NCBI GenBank assembly: GCA_021292105.1
Contig: CM037867.1
Location: 12,920,183-12,984,182, forward strand
Length of the DNA: 64,000 bases
Direction: 5' to 3'
Source of the DNA: Anadara kagoshimensis
Taxonomy: Eukaryota; Mollusca; Bivalvia; Arcoida; Arcidae
Each line of letters starts with the position of its first letter. Within the stretch, counting starts at the first letter, position 1. Position numbers and translations under genes: made by a program. The notes below the pieces were generated by a model, which was not told where the DNA came from, made no database searches, and worked only from the letters and a program-made list of their open reading frames with translations. Of the stretch, positions 11,750 to 22,509 are shown in pieces.

Positions 11750-11850
11750 TGTATATTACATATTATACCAGTTTTAATTTAACAGCACTAGACGGCGGTT
11801 TCGGAATACAATTCCTCATCAGTAGTGCTTGGGCCAAAACTATGAAACCA
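11750..11850 (-). repeat. Hammerhead-bearing repeat unit, best copy
   Basis: A unit of about 105 bp with boundaries shared by the other copies: 'attacatattatacca' on the left (plus-strand view) and 'ggccaaaactatgaaacc' on the right. The ribozyme is encoded on the minus strand within it. Units of this kind are known from animal retrozymes and from Penelope-like elements. Which of the two applies here is not decided by the sequence. Confidence 0.85.
11784..11829 (-). ncRNA. Type I hammerhead ribozyme, core intact
   Basis: A self-cleaving RNA motif of 46 nt read on the minus strand. From 5' to 3': stem I strand agcacta (11829-11823), core CTGATGA (11822-11816), stem II ggaat-tgt-attcc (5 bp with a 3-nt loop), core GAA, a minimal stem III accgccgt (the A-T pair and one C-G pair form), cleavage-site C, and stem I partner tagtgct (11790-11784), which is a perfect 7-bp match. 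All invariant residues are present: C3, U4, G5, A6, U7, G8, A9, G12, A13, A14, the A15.1-U16.1 pair and H17=C. Cleavage would fall between the bases complementary to 11791 and 11790. A short, unstable stem III is typical of hammerheads in retrozymes and Penelope-like elements, which act as dimers. Activity is inferred from structure only. Confidence 0.88.
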
Positions 11851-11994
11851 AAAGACAGATCTCTGTGTGGAAAATTTGCCAGTTTGCTTGTCGAAGGTTG
11901 GTGTTTTATTCTTTTTTCTGCATTTTACTGATATTTCTTAATTTCTTGTGTATACTTGACGATTCAGCTTCGAAATTGCACTCGGGCAAATCCC

Positions 11995-12715
11995 AGTGTA
12001 AAAGATTCATCAGTCACGCTAGTCGAAGTTTAGTGTTTTTTGTTTACGGGTACACTCGTTTCTTCTATCATTCCAGAAATGACCATAAATGAAAAAAAAT
12101 TAAAACCATTTTTTCACGCCTTGCCTTTCCACTTTTTGTTTGAAGTCATTTTTATCTTTACTTTAAAGGTTTCATTCGGAAGATTATTGGAAACACAAAA
12201 AATATTCTACAGACTTTATCATTTTATTCTAATTTGTATGCAGCGTGTGTATACATGCATAGAAGGTAGCTAAACAAACATAGAAAACATCAATTACGTT
12301 TATCGGATTACTTTCACTTGAAAAGCTGTTTAGTAACATGACATAACAGCATGTTTGATCGACATATATCAGTACAAGTTTAAAAGCTAGTCAAACTCAT
12401 AAAACGTCATGCACCATTTCCAAAATCCCTGCCTTCATGCAAGAAGATAAACAGCTATAGAAAATAGGTAAAACCCAGTTTTTTTTAAATTCAACTAATG
12501 ACTGGATTACGTAAGACCATGCTGAACATTTTCACCGTGCCCTTAACTATATATTTTATGTTATTATTCCTGTTGTCATATACATCAGAGGAACTCATTG
12601 ATGGTATTTATTTGATTTTATCACACATGTTTAACATTATGTGCCGCAATTAGTGTCTTACTTTTTTACAACGACAAAGTTTCAAAAGCAATAGAAGCAC
12701 TTATCGATGCAAAAT
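11995..12715. repeat. Tandem segmental duplication, copy 1
   Basis: Paralogous to 13130-13965. Anchors are 'atgaccataaatgaaaa' (12078, matching 13207), 'catgcaccatttccaaaa' (12408, matching 13652) and 'ggattacgtaagac' (12504, matching 13768), giving an offset of 1.13-1.26 kb. Open frames (12040-12273 and 13329-13541) do not correspond between copies. Origin unknown; it abuts the hammerhead unit. Confidence 0.75.
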
Positions 12716-13129
12716 TAAATGTATACACAATTAAAAAGATAATTTGATAAACGAGTTTTTTACAGCAACCTATAATATAGTTTTATTTAAAATGACCACA
12801 CGCGGTTTACAAAGGTTTATTTTATTATCACTGTCATATACCAATTTAAAAAAAAATTTAATCATCAAATATATTCAAAAATTGGAATATACTATTTTTT
12901 GAAAGTATTATATGATTAAATTTTAAATTTTGCACATGAAATCACTTTCCATTAATTTGTTGCTTCAATAATTTGTTTGCTTTTCAGCATAATTATTACA
13001 AAATCTTACGATTTATGAATTATTTGGATTTTTTTTTATATATAGATTTAAAGATTATTTTAAAAGTGATATTTTTTCTCTTCTGAATTTATCTATTCCT
13101 TATGTATATTAAACGTTTAATGTTCGAAT
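12716..13129. other. A+T-rich spacer between duplicate segments
   Basis: Very A+T-rich; nothing recognised. Confidence 0.5.
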
Positions 13130-13965
13130 CGCACTCCGACAGATCGATTCGTTTATAGAAGCTTGGTGTTTGTTGGGCGCCCTTATTTCCTCCGTCACAC
13201 CATAAATGACCATAAGAGAAAGAAAAGTTAAGTTTTTTTCAATCTACACCTTTCCAGTTTCTAAAAGTGTTTGAAAGGGTCGGACACCAGGCATTACCCG
13301 TATCCTATATCAGGGTACTTCACAATTTTTGGATGAAGTAACAAGTATACAAAAATATAACCGTGCAATTATAACATCAGAATCAGAATACCGGATTCTG
13401 TTTGAAGGTTCCACGTGGAAGATTACTGATGGAAATAGCGCAAACAAATTTTATTCTATGTACAGTCTTATAATTTTAATGCTCATTTGTATGCAGTTCA
13501 TGAGGACAGGCATGGGAGGTAGCTACACAAACCTTTCTTAATTCAAGTTCGTTTTCAGATTACTTTCAATTGAATAGTCGAGACATAGAAGAATATTTGA
13601 ACGATATATGTATGAATACAAGTAAATAAGCCTGTTTATCCATTGCAACGGCATGCACCATTTCCAAAAGCTTGTATTCATGTATTCCAAAAACCCTGCA
13701 TTCATGCAAGACAAACAGCTATAGAAAATATGTAGATTTCATCTTTTTTAAAATTCAATTCATGAGTGGATTACGTAAGACGATGTTTAAACATTTTCAC
13801 CGCGCCTTAAATTATATATTTATATCATTATTTATGTTGTCAGATTCATCAGATGATCTCTTTGATGGCATTTATTTGATTTTATCATACATGATTTACA
13901 TGTCCTCCAATTAGTGCCTTACGTTTTTAAAGTCAAAATTTGAAAATCAGTAGAAACGCATGTCG
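13130..13965. repeat. Tandem segmental duplication, copy 2
   Basis: The second copy of the block at 11995-12715, including shared 'gatttgattttatca'-like and 'ccaattagtgccttac' ends. A local internal duplication ('ttccaaaa..cattcatg') lies near 13660-13710. Confidence 0.75.
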
Positions 13966-15221
13966 ACAAAAATGATTGAGATATGTACACTGAATTATAA
14001 ACATTAATATGATAAACGAGTTACGATGTTTTTTTTATTCTGGCTTGACTGCAATATAATTATCTGAAAACCAAGCTCGTTTACTTGAAAATAAGATTAT
14101 GCAAGGGAGACAAACCTTATTTTTAGTAACCATCATGAGAATCCAAGAAGAATATCCATACATTCTATTACAAAATGCAACACAAAATATCTTCCATAAA
14201 ATTGATAATTCATGTAATATTATATATTGGATATAGCCTGTTAGGAAATTGAACGAACCTATCCAGCTGATTAATATTAACATGTACTTGAAAATGACAA
14301 GAAGAATTAAAAACAACAAAACCAACACAAATGAGAGATAAAAATTAAAAATAACAGCAAATGAAAAGATGGATATAACTGTAAAGAAAGGAGATTTTTG
14401 CGTCAATTAACGACAAAAATTGTCACTTCAAATTGCTGCTAGATTTGTAATGAATATGAAACTGAATTACAACCAACGAGAATCGGTAATATCATGGTCC
14501 AACATCTGAACAACAGCAAATTGAGTAAAGAACAGCTGATGTCACCCTACTGTATAAAGTAGTCCATCGCCTGATTGCTGTTCCAGTAATATACCATCCA
14601 TTGCATGCCTTGATCTAGACAACTACTGCGCTCCAGAGATTCCACACTACACGCATTTACATAGTTTTTCCTTGATGTGATATATGCTTGTGGATATTAT
14701 CATGTACCGCAGTTATATATAGTTGCCTACTTTTTTCCGCATCATCGGATTATGATTTCAAATGAAAATAAAAATAGAATATTCACGGAAGTGTTATTAG
14801 TCTTGCAAATTTACAGATACGAACAAATACAAAACGAACGCGAAACGTTTCCGATTTACATGTGCAGTAACCGCATATTGTGTTACAAATTACTAATTGT
14901 GCATTTGGTACCAATTAATGAAGTTCAAGCACTTTTGAAAGGTTGAATAACCCAGTTAGTGTCCATGAGCATGAACATGAGAAAATCAAACGTTGCCTAC
15001 TTTTAAATATCAGATGATTACCAACAAAGATAGGCATAAAACAGGGTTTAATACTTTTTGGTCACATTCTTAGTTACACCAGCATTCACTTTCACCAATC
15101 ATTTTTTTTCTCATGATTACACAGTAACTGACTACTCGAACATCTACAATAAAACCCGAAATAATAAGCAGTTAAAAATACATGTAAAATAAAATGTGGT
15201 TCCCGTTAAACTTTTGTTAGA
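13966..15221. other. A+T-rich stretch, no gene supported
   Basis: Contains the longest stop-free frame of the window (minus, 14406-14035, 123 codons). Its product is almost all hydrophobic and aromatic residues, as expected from the antisense of A-rich DNA, with no domain recognised. It is not called a gene. Confidence 0.4.
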
Positions 15222-15650
15222 TCATTTTTAATATTAAATCTGTTTTAGTTTTTAGCACAATATGGCTGTTTCGGAATAAGTTCGAGTCCCTCTCAGACCA
15301 CATGTGAGAAAGTGAATTTTCCTTGTTGTTGGCCTTTACTGGTTCACCTGGTATCAGTATAATGGACTGGGGGAGTGGTACGCTTGTCTGCGGCGTGCTG
15401 ACTCTGTGAGCTTTAAACGTTAAAACACGTTAAAGTAGTCCTGAGTGCGCGCTGGTACAAGGCAGACCAAACAACACACTCGCACTTCGCATGCATACAC
15501 GAAATTGTTCATAGATTAATCCATGGAGATGAATAAAATAGTTAGCGAATAGCGGAAAAATTGTTAATGCGACGTTAAGCAATATTCAACCAACCAACCG
15601 TTTCGGAATAAAATACCTCATCATTAGTGCAAGAACCAAAGTTGTGAAAA
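15222..15650 (-). repeat. Hammerhead unit split by a SINE
   Basis: The left part (15222-15279) and right part (15600-15650) together make one hammerhead unit. When the insert is ignored, the minus strand shows gcacta, then ATGATGA in place of CTGATGA (C3 lost), then a stem II relic and cgaaac. The ribozyme was therefore mutated and is also physically interrupted. Confidence 0.75.
15280..15599 (+). mobile_element. tRNA-type SINE, 5'-truncated, with 12-bp target duplication
   Basis: A 320-bp insert. It starts directly at a Pol III B-box-like sequence (gttcgagtccc, 15280-15290), continues through a conserved-looking body ('actgggggagtggtacgct', 'gcgcgctggtacaaggcag') and ends 'gcgacgttaagcaatattc' plus a short (caac)n tail. 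The 12-bp direct repeat gtttcggaataa flanks it exactly (15268-15279 and 15600-15611), the hallmark of LINE-driven insertion. The A box and 5' tRNA half are absent. SINEs with this tail motif are common in molluscs. Confidence 0.88.
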
Positions 15651-16118
15651 TACCGTAATAAATATTTCGATAATTAATCCAAGTGCATGTTCACGTGGTG
15701 AATGTGCAAAAGTTTAATTTTAATGTTCTGAAGTACAGTTACTTACATATCGACACGCATACTAAATATGAAATGCGAAATGTGTGATATATACACATGC
15801 TGTGACTTAAGATTGGGATATTTATATGCAATGAAGCTTAACAACAACAACAACAACAGGGGCAATATTCAATAAATAACAGAAACAGCAGTATTCTATG
15901 CCTACCGTCATGCCCTGGTAACGGCAAAAGTATCGTGGCGTAACGATCGCATTCGATATAAAAAGGTTTTAAATGATTGCAGCAGAATGTTTGAATGTTG
16001 AAATCGGTATGATTACTTGATCTCCATGGGAAAAATACCACTCTGTATCCTGGCATAATTCTAAATAATAAATTTATCACCATTTTACTTTTTTCTAAAT
16101 CAAATGTTAAATGCGGCA
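15651..16118. other. Non-coding stretch with (AAC)n microsatellite
   Basis: Holds a short (AAC)n run at about 15841-15857. Otherwise nothing is supported; the minus-strand frame 16119-15838 ends in a Cys run that is simply the microsatellite. Confidence 0.5.
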
Positions 16119-16190
16119 ATTACATATTATACAAGTTTTAATTTTACGTCACTAGACGTACGACCGTTTCGGAATACAATTCCTCATGTA
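16119..16190 (-). repeat. Degenerate hammerhead unit
   Basis: Left boundary 'attacatattatac' and minus-strand 'ggaattgtattccgaaacgg' are preserved. The first core reads ..acatga instead of CTGATGA, and there is an insertion in stem III, so the ribozyme is inactive by inspection. The right boundary block is missing. Confidence 0.75.
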
Positions 16191-16333
16191 TTTACTATTT
16201 GTCCGGGCTCGATACTTATTTCCTTATTTTAGTATCTGAATGGAATTCATTATGGTATTTCCGTGTACAAAACTTCAGTCCACAATCGGTTGTTTATACT
16301 CATTTTTCTGGAGTTATAAATAGGTGTACATAC

Positions 16334-16965
16334 CGGTGGCGTAGCTCCCTATACGCCACGGCGCACAAGCGTGCACATCAATTTTCTTTCATTATTTTAT
16401 TATTATTATTTATATAATGTCTCTAAATATAGAACATTCTAGAAGAAGAAGAAATGAAACAAAAACCGGACGAATCCAATGGATTTCGTTTAAACTATAC
16501 TTTTAAGTTTACATCAAACGCACTAGACGTTTTCCGGAAATATAATTAGCCTTTCATGTTTCCAAATAAAGGTTTCAATTCACACGCGTGTTCCCGTGTT
16601 GATTTTTTTCCCTCAAAATGAAGAAGGCGGATGGTTCTAATGTAAAAATTAGTTTTTGTTATTAAGTTTTTGAAATAATAGACAATATCATGATCAATGT
16701 CGACAAAATAATGTTTCATTATGTTCTTCTGACTAATAAGAAAAATTCGGACCACTGACTATCATTACTAAATGTCATCGGATCGCACCAATTCTTTTCT
16801 GAAATGCCACCAGATTACATCATTTGACATCAACGTTTAAAAAATTTCCGAGGAAGCATGCCCCCGGATCCCCTAGATCATTCGTGCCTTCGGCACTCCC
16901 ATCGTAAATTCTCCTTATCATTAATTACACGGCGTGCAGATCAAAATTGGCTAGCTACGCCACTG
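16334..16965. mobile_element. MITE-like DNA transposon, 632 bp, 5-bp TSD
   Basis: Ends are inverted: cggtggcgtagct at the left and agctacgccactg at the right. It is flanked by the direct repeat catac (16329-16333 and 16966-16970). No transposase is encoded inside; the frames at 16546-16755 and 16858-17097 are not domain-like. The cagtggcgtagc-type terminus is shared by many animal hAT-like non-autonomous elements. A 5-bp duplication fits some hAT subgroups, so the superfamily is inference. Confidence 0.7.
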
Positions 16966-16970
16966 CATAC

Positions 16971-18499
16971 CATATATTGTGAATTTTGCGTAAAGACTTA
17001 TATGGTATATCGTAAAAATTCCGAATTCTTTTATACATGGTACAAATGTACATTTTCACGACTAATTTACTCAAAAAGCTCAATGCAATGGATCTGAGTT
17101 AAGTTTTGAGGTCGCGATAACGATGCCAGAACATGAATACTTATTTGCACTAGAATTATATAAGTAAATTCATTCTATACGTCATCCTTACATTATCTGC
17201 AATAAGTCGTGGGAAAGAGAAATTAGTTTAGATTTTTCGACCCAGTGGGTGAGAAAATGAAATATGTTCAATATTACCGGATTAAAATTTAACATATCGA
17301 AATTGATATTAAGATTTTTCTCTTTAAAAGTTAGAGTTCAATAGTAAATCACTGAATTGAATCTAGATTTTGATCTTACTTGTATGCACTTAATGTAAAG
17401 GTTTTACCGTAAGGCGTGGTTACATAAATTACATAATATAACTTGAGCAATATTCCCAATACGTTTGGACTGTAAAGGTACTAGAGTTTGTGGGTGACTG
17501 AATTTTGTTATTTCCATTAGACCTAGATAAGTAACTTATTAGTCACAAACAAAAATCAGCTGGACGTGAAGTTTTCGTTCCGACGCCCGTAATGAGATTT
17601 TACTTTCACAAAACAAAATTCCAAGAGCTGTTCTCCAAACGGCTTTTTAAAATACCAAAAAGCCACAAATATTTACCCTGTTTATATAAATGAACCTACA
17701 GTATGCTCATTTGGAAGCGTTCCTTATTCTGATTTCCAGGTGAGCACGACAGCGTGAGTTTCATTAATACCAAGGTGAATAAAGCAGCATCACGATTAAG
17801 GCGAGGTTACAGAGACATGACCTCTTGGAATATTGTGTGAAAATGACACCATCTAACGGCATGTCGCCCCGGTCAAGTTTTTAAAATTATATTGAACCGG
17901 TCAGTTCAAGGATGGTGGAGAACACGGGGTTAGTCGAAGAAAACAACGGGACCTTCGGTGAACTAACCGATAATCCTTCTTTATCTAGGATCTACCCCGA
18001 GCGTTAACCGTAATACATGGAATTTAAAAATAAAATGATATGCAGATACCTGTGAAGTCACGTTTAAACTAAATAACCTTAATCAGTGTCAATCGATCGG
18101 GAGAATCTTACATTAATGACAAAATAAATGTTTTTTATCGCGGGAAAGTGAACGTGAAAATGTAAAAGTCGTTAATAATCAAATTCCTAGAAGTAATAGG
18201 TTCAATACTTATTTATTTAAATTTTTTAAAGTTTTTCTCTTTATTAATATTTGTTTTGGCATCATTGCTCTTGATTAAATATCACTGGTCATGCTTTTGA
18301 TCATTCACAAAGTTCACAGCTTTGCTCTAAAAATGTACCGTCACGAATGGTGTCCTACCTTTTGTGGTGTAAATGTCTAATCGTCTGTCTGACATTTTAC
18401 TTAAATGTTAACAAGGTAGATAAGTAATATAAACATATTATTAAACATCAAGATAAAATGACATTTATACCGGTTACTTAAAATAAAGTTCTACCCGTA
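16971..18499. other. Stretch without recognised genes
   Basis: No ORF with domain character on either strand. A slightly more G+C-rich patch at about 17740-18010 shows no recognisable motif. Confidence 0.4.
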
Positions 18500-19735
18500 C
18501 AATCATATAAACAACTCATATACACATCGGTCCATGTTTAAATCACCAAATCAAAAAACCTTTAACAATTGACAAATTGAGGAAAGCAAATAAATATTTG
18601 CAAATTAAAGAAAGCAAATAAACTTCCCTCATGGAAGTGAGACCGGACGGGATGGGGAAGCAGGAAAATGGACATTCAAGTCGATTATTTAAATATTTTT
18701 CCACTCTTACAATTAACCACAAACGATGTTCAAATCACAAACCGGAAAGCCAAGTGAAAAACTTGAAAATTGGCATATAAAGGAAAGCATTTGAAAATTG
18801 GCATATTAAGTTCAACTATAGAAATGAGACCGGACGCTCAGGAGGGACAAGCAGGACAAATGGACATTGAGTCGTTAGTGTTAATAGATTTCTGCCATTA
18901 CAATCATATACCAATACTATAGTTCAAAATCACAGCCACAAAATTCCATGTTAAAATCCCAATCCGAAAAGGAAATTTAAGATTTTAGTAAACTGTCAAA
19001 TGTGTAACCAACGTGAAATTCAACTACAAGGGACGTGAGAACGGGCGCTCTGGATAGAAAACATGATACACAGCATAGTTATACCAGGTAGTTTTAAGTA
19101 TAAATGTGCTGCAATCAACCACAAAAAATAGCGATCTGTTTTTTAACAACAATCCCAAAAGGTGAAAACTTTGAAAATTGACAAAGTAGGGAAGGTAAAT
19201 GGAAGTGAACCTGGGTACTCTGCAGGGGCGCATCCAGACGGGGGCACATCCGGCCTGTGCCCCCCCCCCTAAAATTTTGGGGTATTCATAATAAGAAATA
19301 TTTTACTACTCCATAAATGCATTTTTGTTTCTAAAAAGCACCAATTATAAGAATGGACCTGCGTCACAACTTATTTATAATACATCTCGAGCGAGCGTTT
19401 GATTCATCTTGTAGCTTATTGGCAAATGTATCTATCTAATAGCCACAAATTAAAAATTTGTCAGTGTGCCCACTAACATAAAATCCTGGATCCGCCACTG
19501 CTCTGGATGCCAGGACAAACAAGATAAATTGACATTACTGTTGGTTAGTTTAAAAAGGTTTCTTCTCTTACAATCAAATAATCAACCACAAATTATCCAT
19601 GTAAGAATCACAATCCAAAAAGCATTTGTAAAATTTTTTAAAATGACAAAATAAGGAAAGCAAATTACCTTCCACCATGAAATTGAAGCCGGGTACTCTG
19701 GATGGGCAAGCAGGATAAATGACTAGCACATGAAT
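18500..19735 (-). repeat. Tandem array of five diverged P1 3'-UTR-like units
   Basis: About five head-to-tail units of 170-210 bp (not counting an inserted MITE). Each has a tail-like part ('gttcaaatcacaaaccgg' type) followed by a 'gaaatgagaccggacgctc' type block, equivalent to 'gtgaggccgggtgctcc' of P1, and then '(c)aagcaggacaaatgg'. The key blocks sit at about 18638, 18826, 19036, 19206 and 19686. No coding sequence is attached. It is a separate subfamily because the 'caagcagga' block replaces the usual 'taagcacctcctg'. Confidence 0.7.
19223..19500. mobile_element. MITE, 278 bp, 5-bp TSD, inserted in the P1-like array
   Basis: Begins caggggcgcatccag and ends ctggatccgccactg, giving imperfect terminal inverted repeats. 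It is flanked by ctctg (19218-19222 and 19501-19505). The unoccupied equivalent in the neighbouring unit at about 19693 reads gtactctggatgggcaagc, confirming the insertion point. There is a run of 10 C near 19260. No coding capacity. CAGGGGCGGATCCAG-type termini are widespread in animal hAT-like elements. Confidence 0.85.
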
Positions 19736-20499
19736 ATGATTGTAAAATTAGAAGTGTATTTTAATCTAACCGTGTTCGGGTGGCAGTTCATTTGCATGAT
19801 GTGTATTTAATTAATATAAAATAAAATATATATCTTATCATATGTTCTAGAATGTTGGACAGCACTTAAAAACACAACTCGGGTTTTAATATAGCGTATA
19901 TTGTCGGTAGTGTTTCTTATCAAACGTTTTGTAACATTTTACAATTTTGGTGGCTCATTTATCACTCAAATAAACTTGTTTGTAAGCATGTCATTAAAAG
20001 CAACGTATTGGGTAGACACAACTTTCTTTAAATATAATGCACTTTACGTGCATGTAAACTGAATTCCAAAATTAGATGCCTTAATTAGAACGTAGACGAA
20101 TGATGATAGAAGTGAAGGAATTTCAATATTACATAAGTAACTGCATTTTAATTTAATCCCGGCTGTGAAATTTGTATTTGAAGACACGCGTTAAAGACCA
20201 TGAAATTAAACATTTTGATACCTTGCAAAAACAGCATGAAACTAACGAGGATCACGGTCGATAAATCACCAACAACACACATGAACGGCAAAATAAAAAT
20301 ATATATCATAATGAATGTGAGGTTTTTTTTAAATTTTAATATAGAAATTTCATGTTTATAAAGTGTAACATTTACAATTTTACGTAACATTTATTCTGAC
20401 TGCAGTATGATGTAACGTTCCCAGAAATGGAGCTTAATTGAACGTGTCTTTAATATCTCCGTTTTATTTCTTGATAATCAGCTAGATTTGATAAAGCCT
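19736..20499. other. A+T-rich stretch, no gene supported
   Basis: The minus-strand frame 20390-20148 is hydrophobic and lacks any recognised domain. Nothing else was found. Confidence 0.4.
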
Positions 20500-20710
20500 T
20501 TTGTATTTATTTTCGCGATGTACTAATTTTCGCTTATTTTGCGATCGTTTGTCTTTCACTAAAATTAATACCAAGCGAAAATTAAATTACACTTATTATG
20601 TTATAGTGCATATTTCAAAAACGCCAAACATTTACTACTCGTATACACGTATGTCTAAATTTCTTATAGCGCGAAAATGAATAAACGCAAAAATAAATAG
20701 GTTTACAGTA
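20500..20710. mobile_element. CGCGAAAA foldback MITE, copy 1
   Basis: The left arm 'gtatttattttcgcgatg' (20503-20520) and right arm 'aaaataaataggtttacagt' (20690-20709) are inverted. Several internal tttcgc/gcgaaa blocks add further pairing. Similar to 21421-21628. Non-coding. Confidence 0.65.
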
Positions 20711-20871
20711 ATTAACATAGATTAATATGTTCAATACATGATAACATTAACACGAATATATAATTTTATTTATTATATGATCACGGGCAAAACATTTTTC
20801 GTGGAATATAAACCGTTTTCTCTATAAGAAAATATCTGATTGACACAAAAATCCTTGGAACCAGCTCGAAA

Positions 20872-21090
20872 CTACAGTACAGATCTGTCGAGAGTTTAAC
20901 ATTGAACTTAATAAAGAGGAGTCAAATCTCTGCTGCCAAGGGGCTCAGGTATGTGTAACTAGTGAAAAACTACCAAGAGATAGAGAACAGCTGCAAAAAT
21001 AACCTGTCGAGATAAAGCTAAGATGCGCTGTCGATTCGGCACTGCTTCGTTAGTATTATGTTAAACTTTCGACAGGTCTGCACTGCATAT
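20872..21090. mobile_element. Foldback element with CTGTCGA arms
   Basis: The left arm (20872-20904, 'cagatctgtcgagagtttaa') is the inverse of the right arm (21057-21090, 'ttaaactttcgacaggtctg'), with about 28 bp of imperfect terminal repeat. A third cctgtcga block lies inside at about 21003. A related single arm occurs at about 31770-31800. No coding. Confidence 0.65.
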
Positions 21091-21420
21091 GTGCGCGCTA
21101 TGACAGTTTCAGACACACTTCAGTTTAGTAATTTTAATACCATAAAAACTGGAATAGCCAGCATTATATTTTGTCATAATTATACTCATAAGAATTTAGC
21201 AGTACTCGTTTGGCGCATGTGCATGTTTAATTAAAATAACGTACTAGTAATGGCGTGTGTCTGAATCAATCAACATTCGACGTCAAAGCGCTAGTTACCA
21301 AAGTCGCGAAAACGATATAACATGTGTGTAATTTGATTGTTATTACATGACATTATTGTATGGAATATTAAGAAGAGTATATAATAAAAATGATATTTCA
21401 CACCACATATCCAAAACAAA
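21091..21420. other. A+T-rich spacer
   Basis: Nothing recognised. Confidence 0.4.
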
Positions 21421-21628
21421 TACTGTTAACGTATTTAATTTCGCGTGTATTTTTTTTCACAGTATAGGAAATTTAGAAATATCCGCGTATTTTAATTTTC
21501 GCGTTTTTTAATATGTATTATAATACAATAAGCATAATATAATTTTTCGGTATTAATTTTCGAGCAAAACAAATAACCGCGAAATAAGTCAAAATTAGCA
21601 CATCACGAAAATAAATACGTTTACAGTA
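21421..21628. mobile_element. CGCGAAAA foldback MITE, copy 2 (TA target)
   Basis: The terminal inverted repeats are nearly perfect: tactgttaacgtattta at the left and taaatacgtttacagta at the right. The ends fit a TA target duplication (TA|CTGT...ACAG|TA), as in mariner-type MITEs. The interior is A+T-rich with cgcg blocks. Same group as 20500-20710 and 32945-33163. Confidence 0.8.
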
Positions 21629-21649
21629 TACAGATCCATGCCCAAATCT

Positions 21650-21962
21650 CTTTTCAAACTTTATTCACATGGAAGTGCACCAGGGAAGTCAGCCCAGCAA
21701 GAAAAGCAAATCCCGTTTAGCTTGCCAAAATTATCATTGAGAAATTAAAATTTAGAATGAAAAGAACATAGAACCATGGGACGGTCAAATACATACAGGG
21801 TAATTTTAAATACAGAGACATCATACATATAAATGACGACCTAAATGTTTTTAGAGCTTTGATAGGTTGTGGCTTGCAATAGCATCGAGACAACAATTTA
21901 TTTGCAAGCAGTTTGCTTTGCTGTCTATACCGGGTAAATATGAACAAATTAGTCAAGTGAGG
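21650..21962 (-). mobile_element. P1 fragment, first of three in tandem
   Basis: A diverged 3' UTR followed by C-terminal coding sequence on the minus strand. The frame 22004-21717 reads SKLLANKLLSRCYCKPQPIK, the same segment as LLANKLLTQ-YCKPRL at 46.8 kb. It breaks near 21960, where the next copy starts without its tail. Confidence 0.75.
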
Positions 21963-22330
21963 CAGGTTGCTCCGGCAGGAGAAGCAAATTTCCCTATCTA
22001 GCAACGCCCATCACGTGTAGAATCGCGAATGAAAAAAAACATGGAACCACACCCAGTATAATTTTGGATACATAAGGATAGATGATAGTAATATTGGGTG
22101 CTAATATTAAAAATCAAGATCAAACGGTTATTTCAAACTTGATGCACTATATCAACGAAAATGTGATAGCGACCATAAATGTTTTTGAGGAACTTGATAT
22201 GCCTTGACTTGCACTATTTCCGAGTCAAAATGTATTTGCAAGCAGTTTGCTTCGTTGTATAAAGTTCCCTTAGCGGAAATCATCTCTACCTTAGCATATT
22301 AACTGTGAACCAAATGTACTATAAACAGAA
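21955..22330 (-). mobile_element. P1 fragment, second of three in tandem
   Basis: Starts inside the UTR ('tgaggcaggttgctccggc') and runs through the C-terminal coding relic ('tttgaggaacttgatatgcc', 'gcatattaactgtgaac') on the minus strand. Several indels; no open frame. Confidence 0.7.
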
Positions 22331-22509
22331 AAAGATGATACAGACTGTCCCACGAGTCCATTTTATGAAATATATGTGAAAGGTTATTTGATATGAATCG
22401 TGTCATTTCTTGGCAAAATTTTCTCGGATTCTTGTTGCGCGCGTTTTTGGTGATATTTAATGAAGGGTATAAAAGAGTGTATCCTATTGTATATCGTTTA
22501 ATGATAAAA

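Noticed and set aside
14035-14406. Longest open frame of the window (123 codons, minus strand)
   Set aside because: Product is almost entirely Ile/Leu/Phe/Tyr/Ser, as expected from antisense of A-rich DNA. There is no domain, no conserved relative in the window and no start context.
16199-17097. Small plus-strand and minus-strand frames inside 16.2-17.1 kb
   Set aside because: They fall in or across the 632-bp MITE and a hammerhead relic and show no domain.
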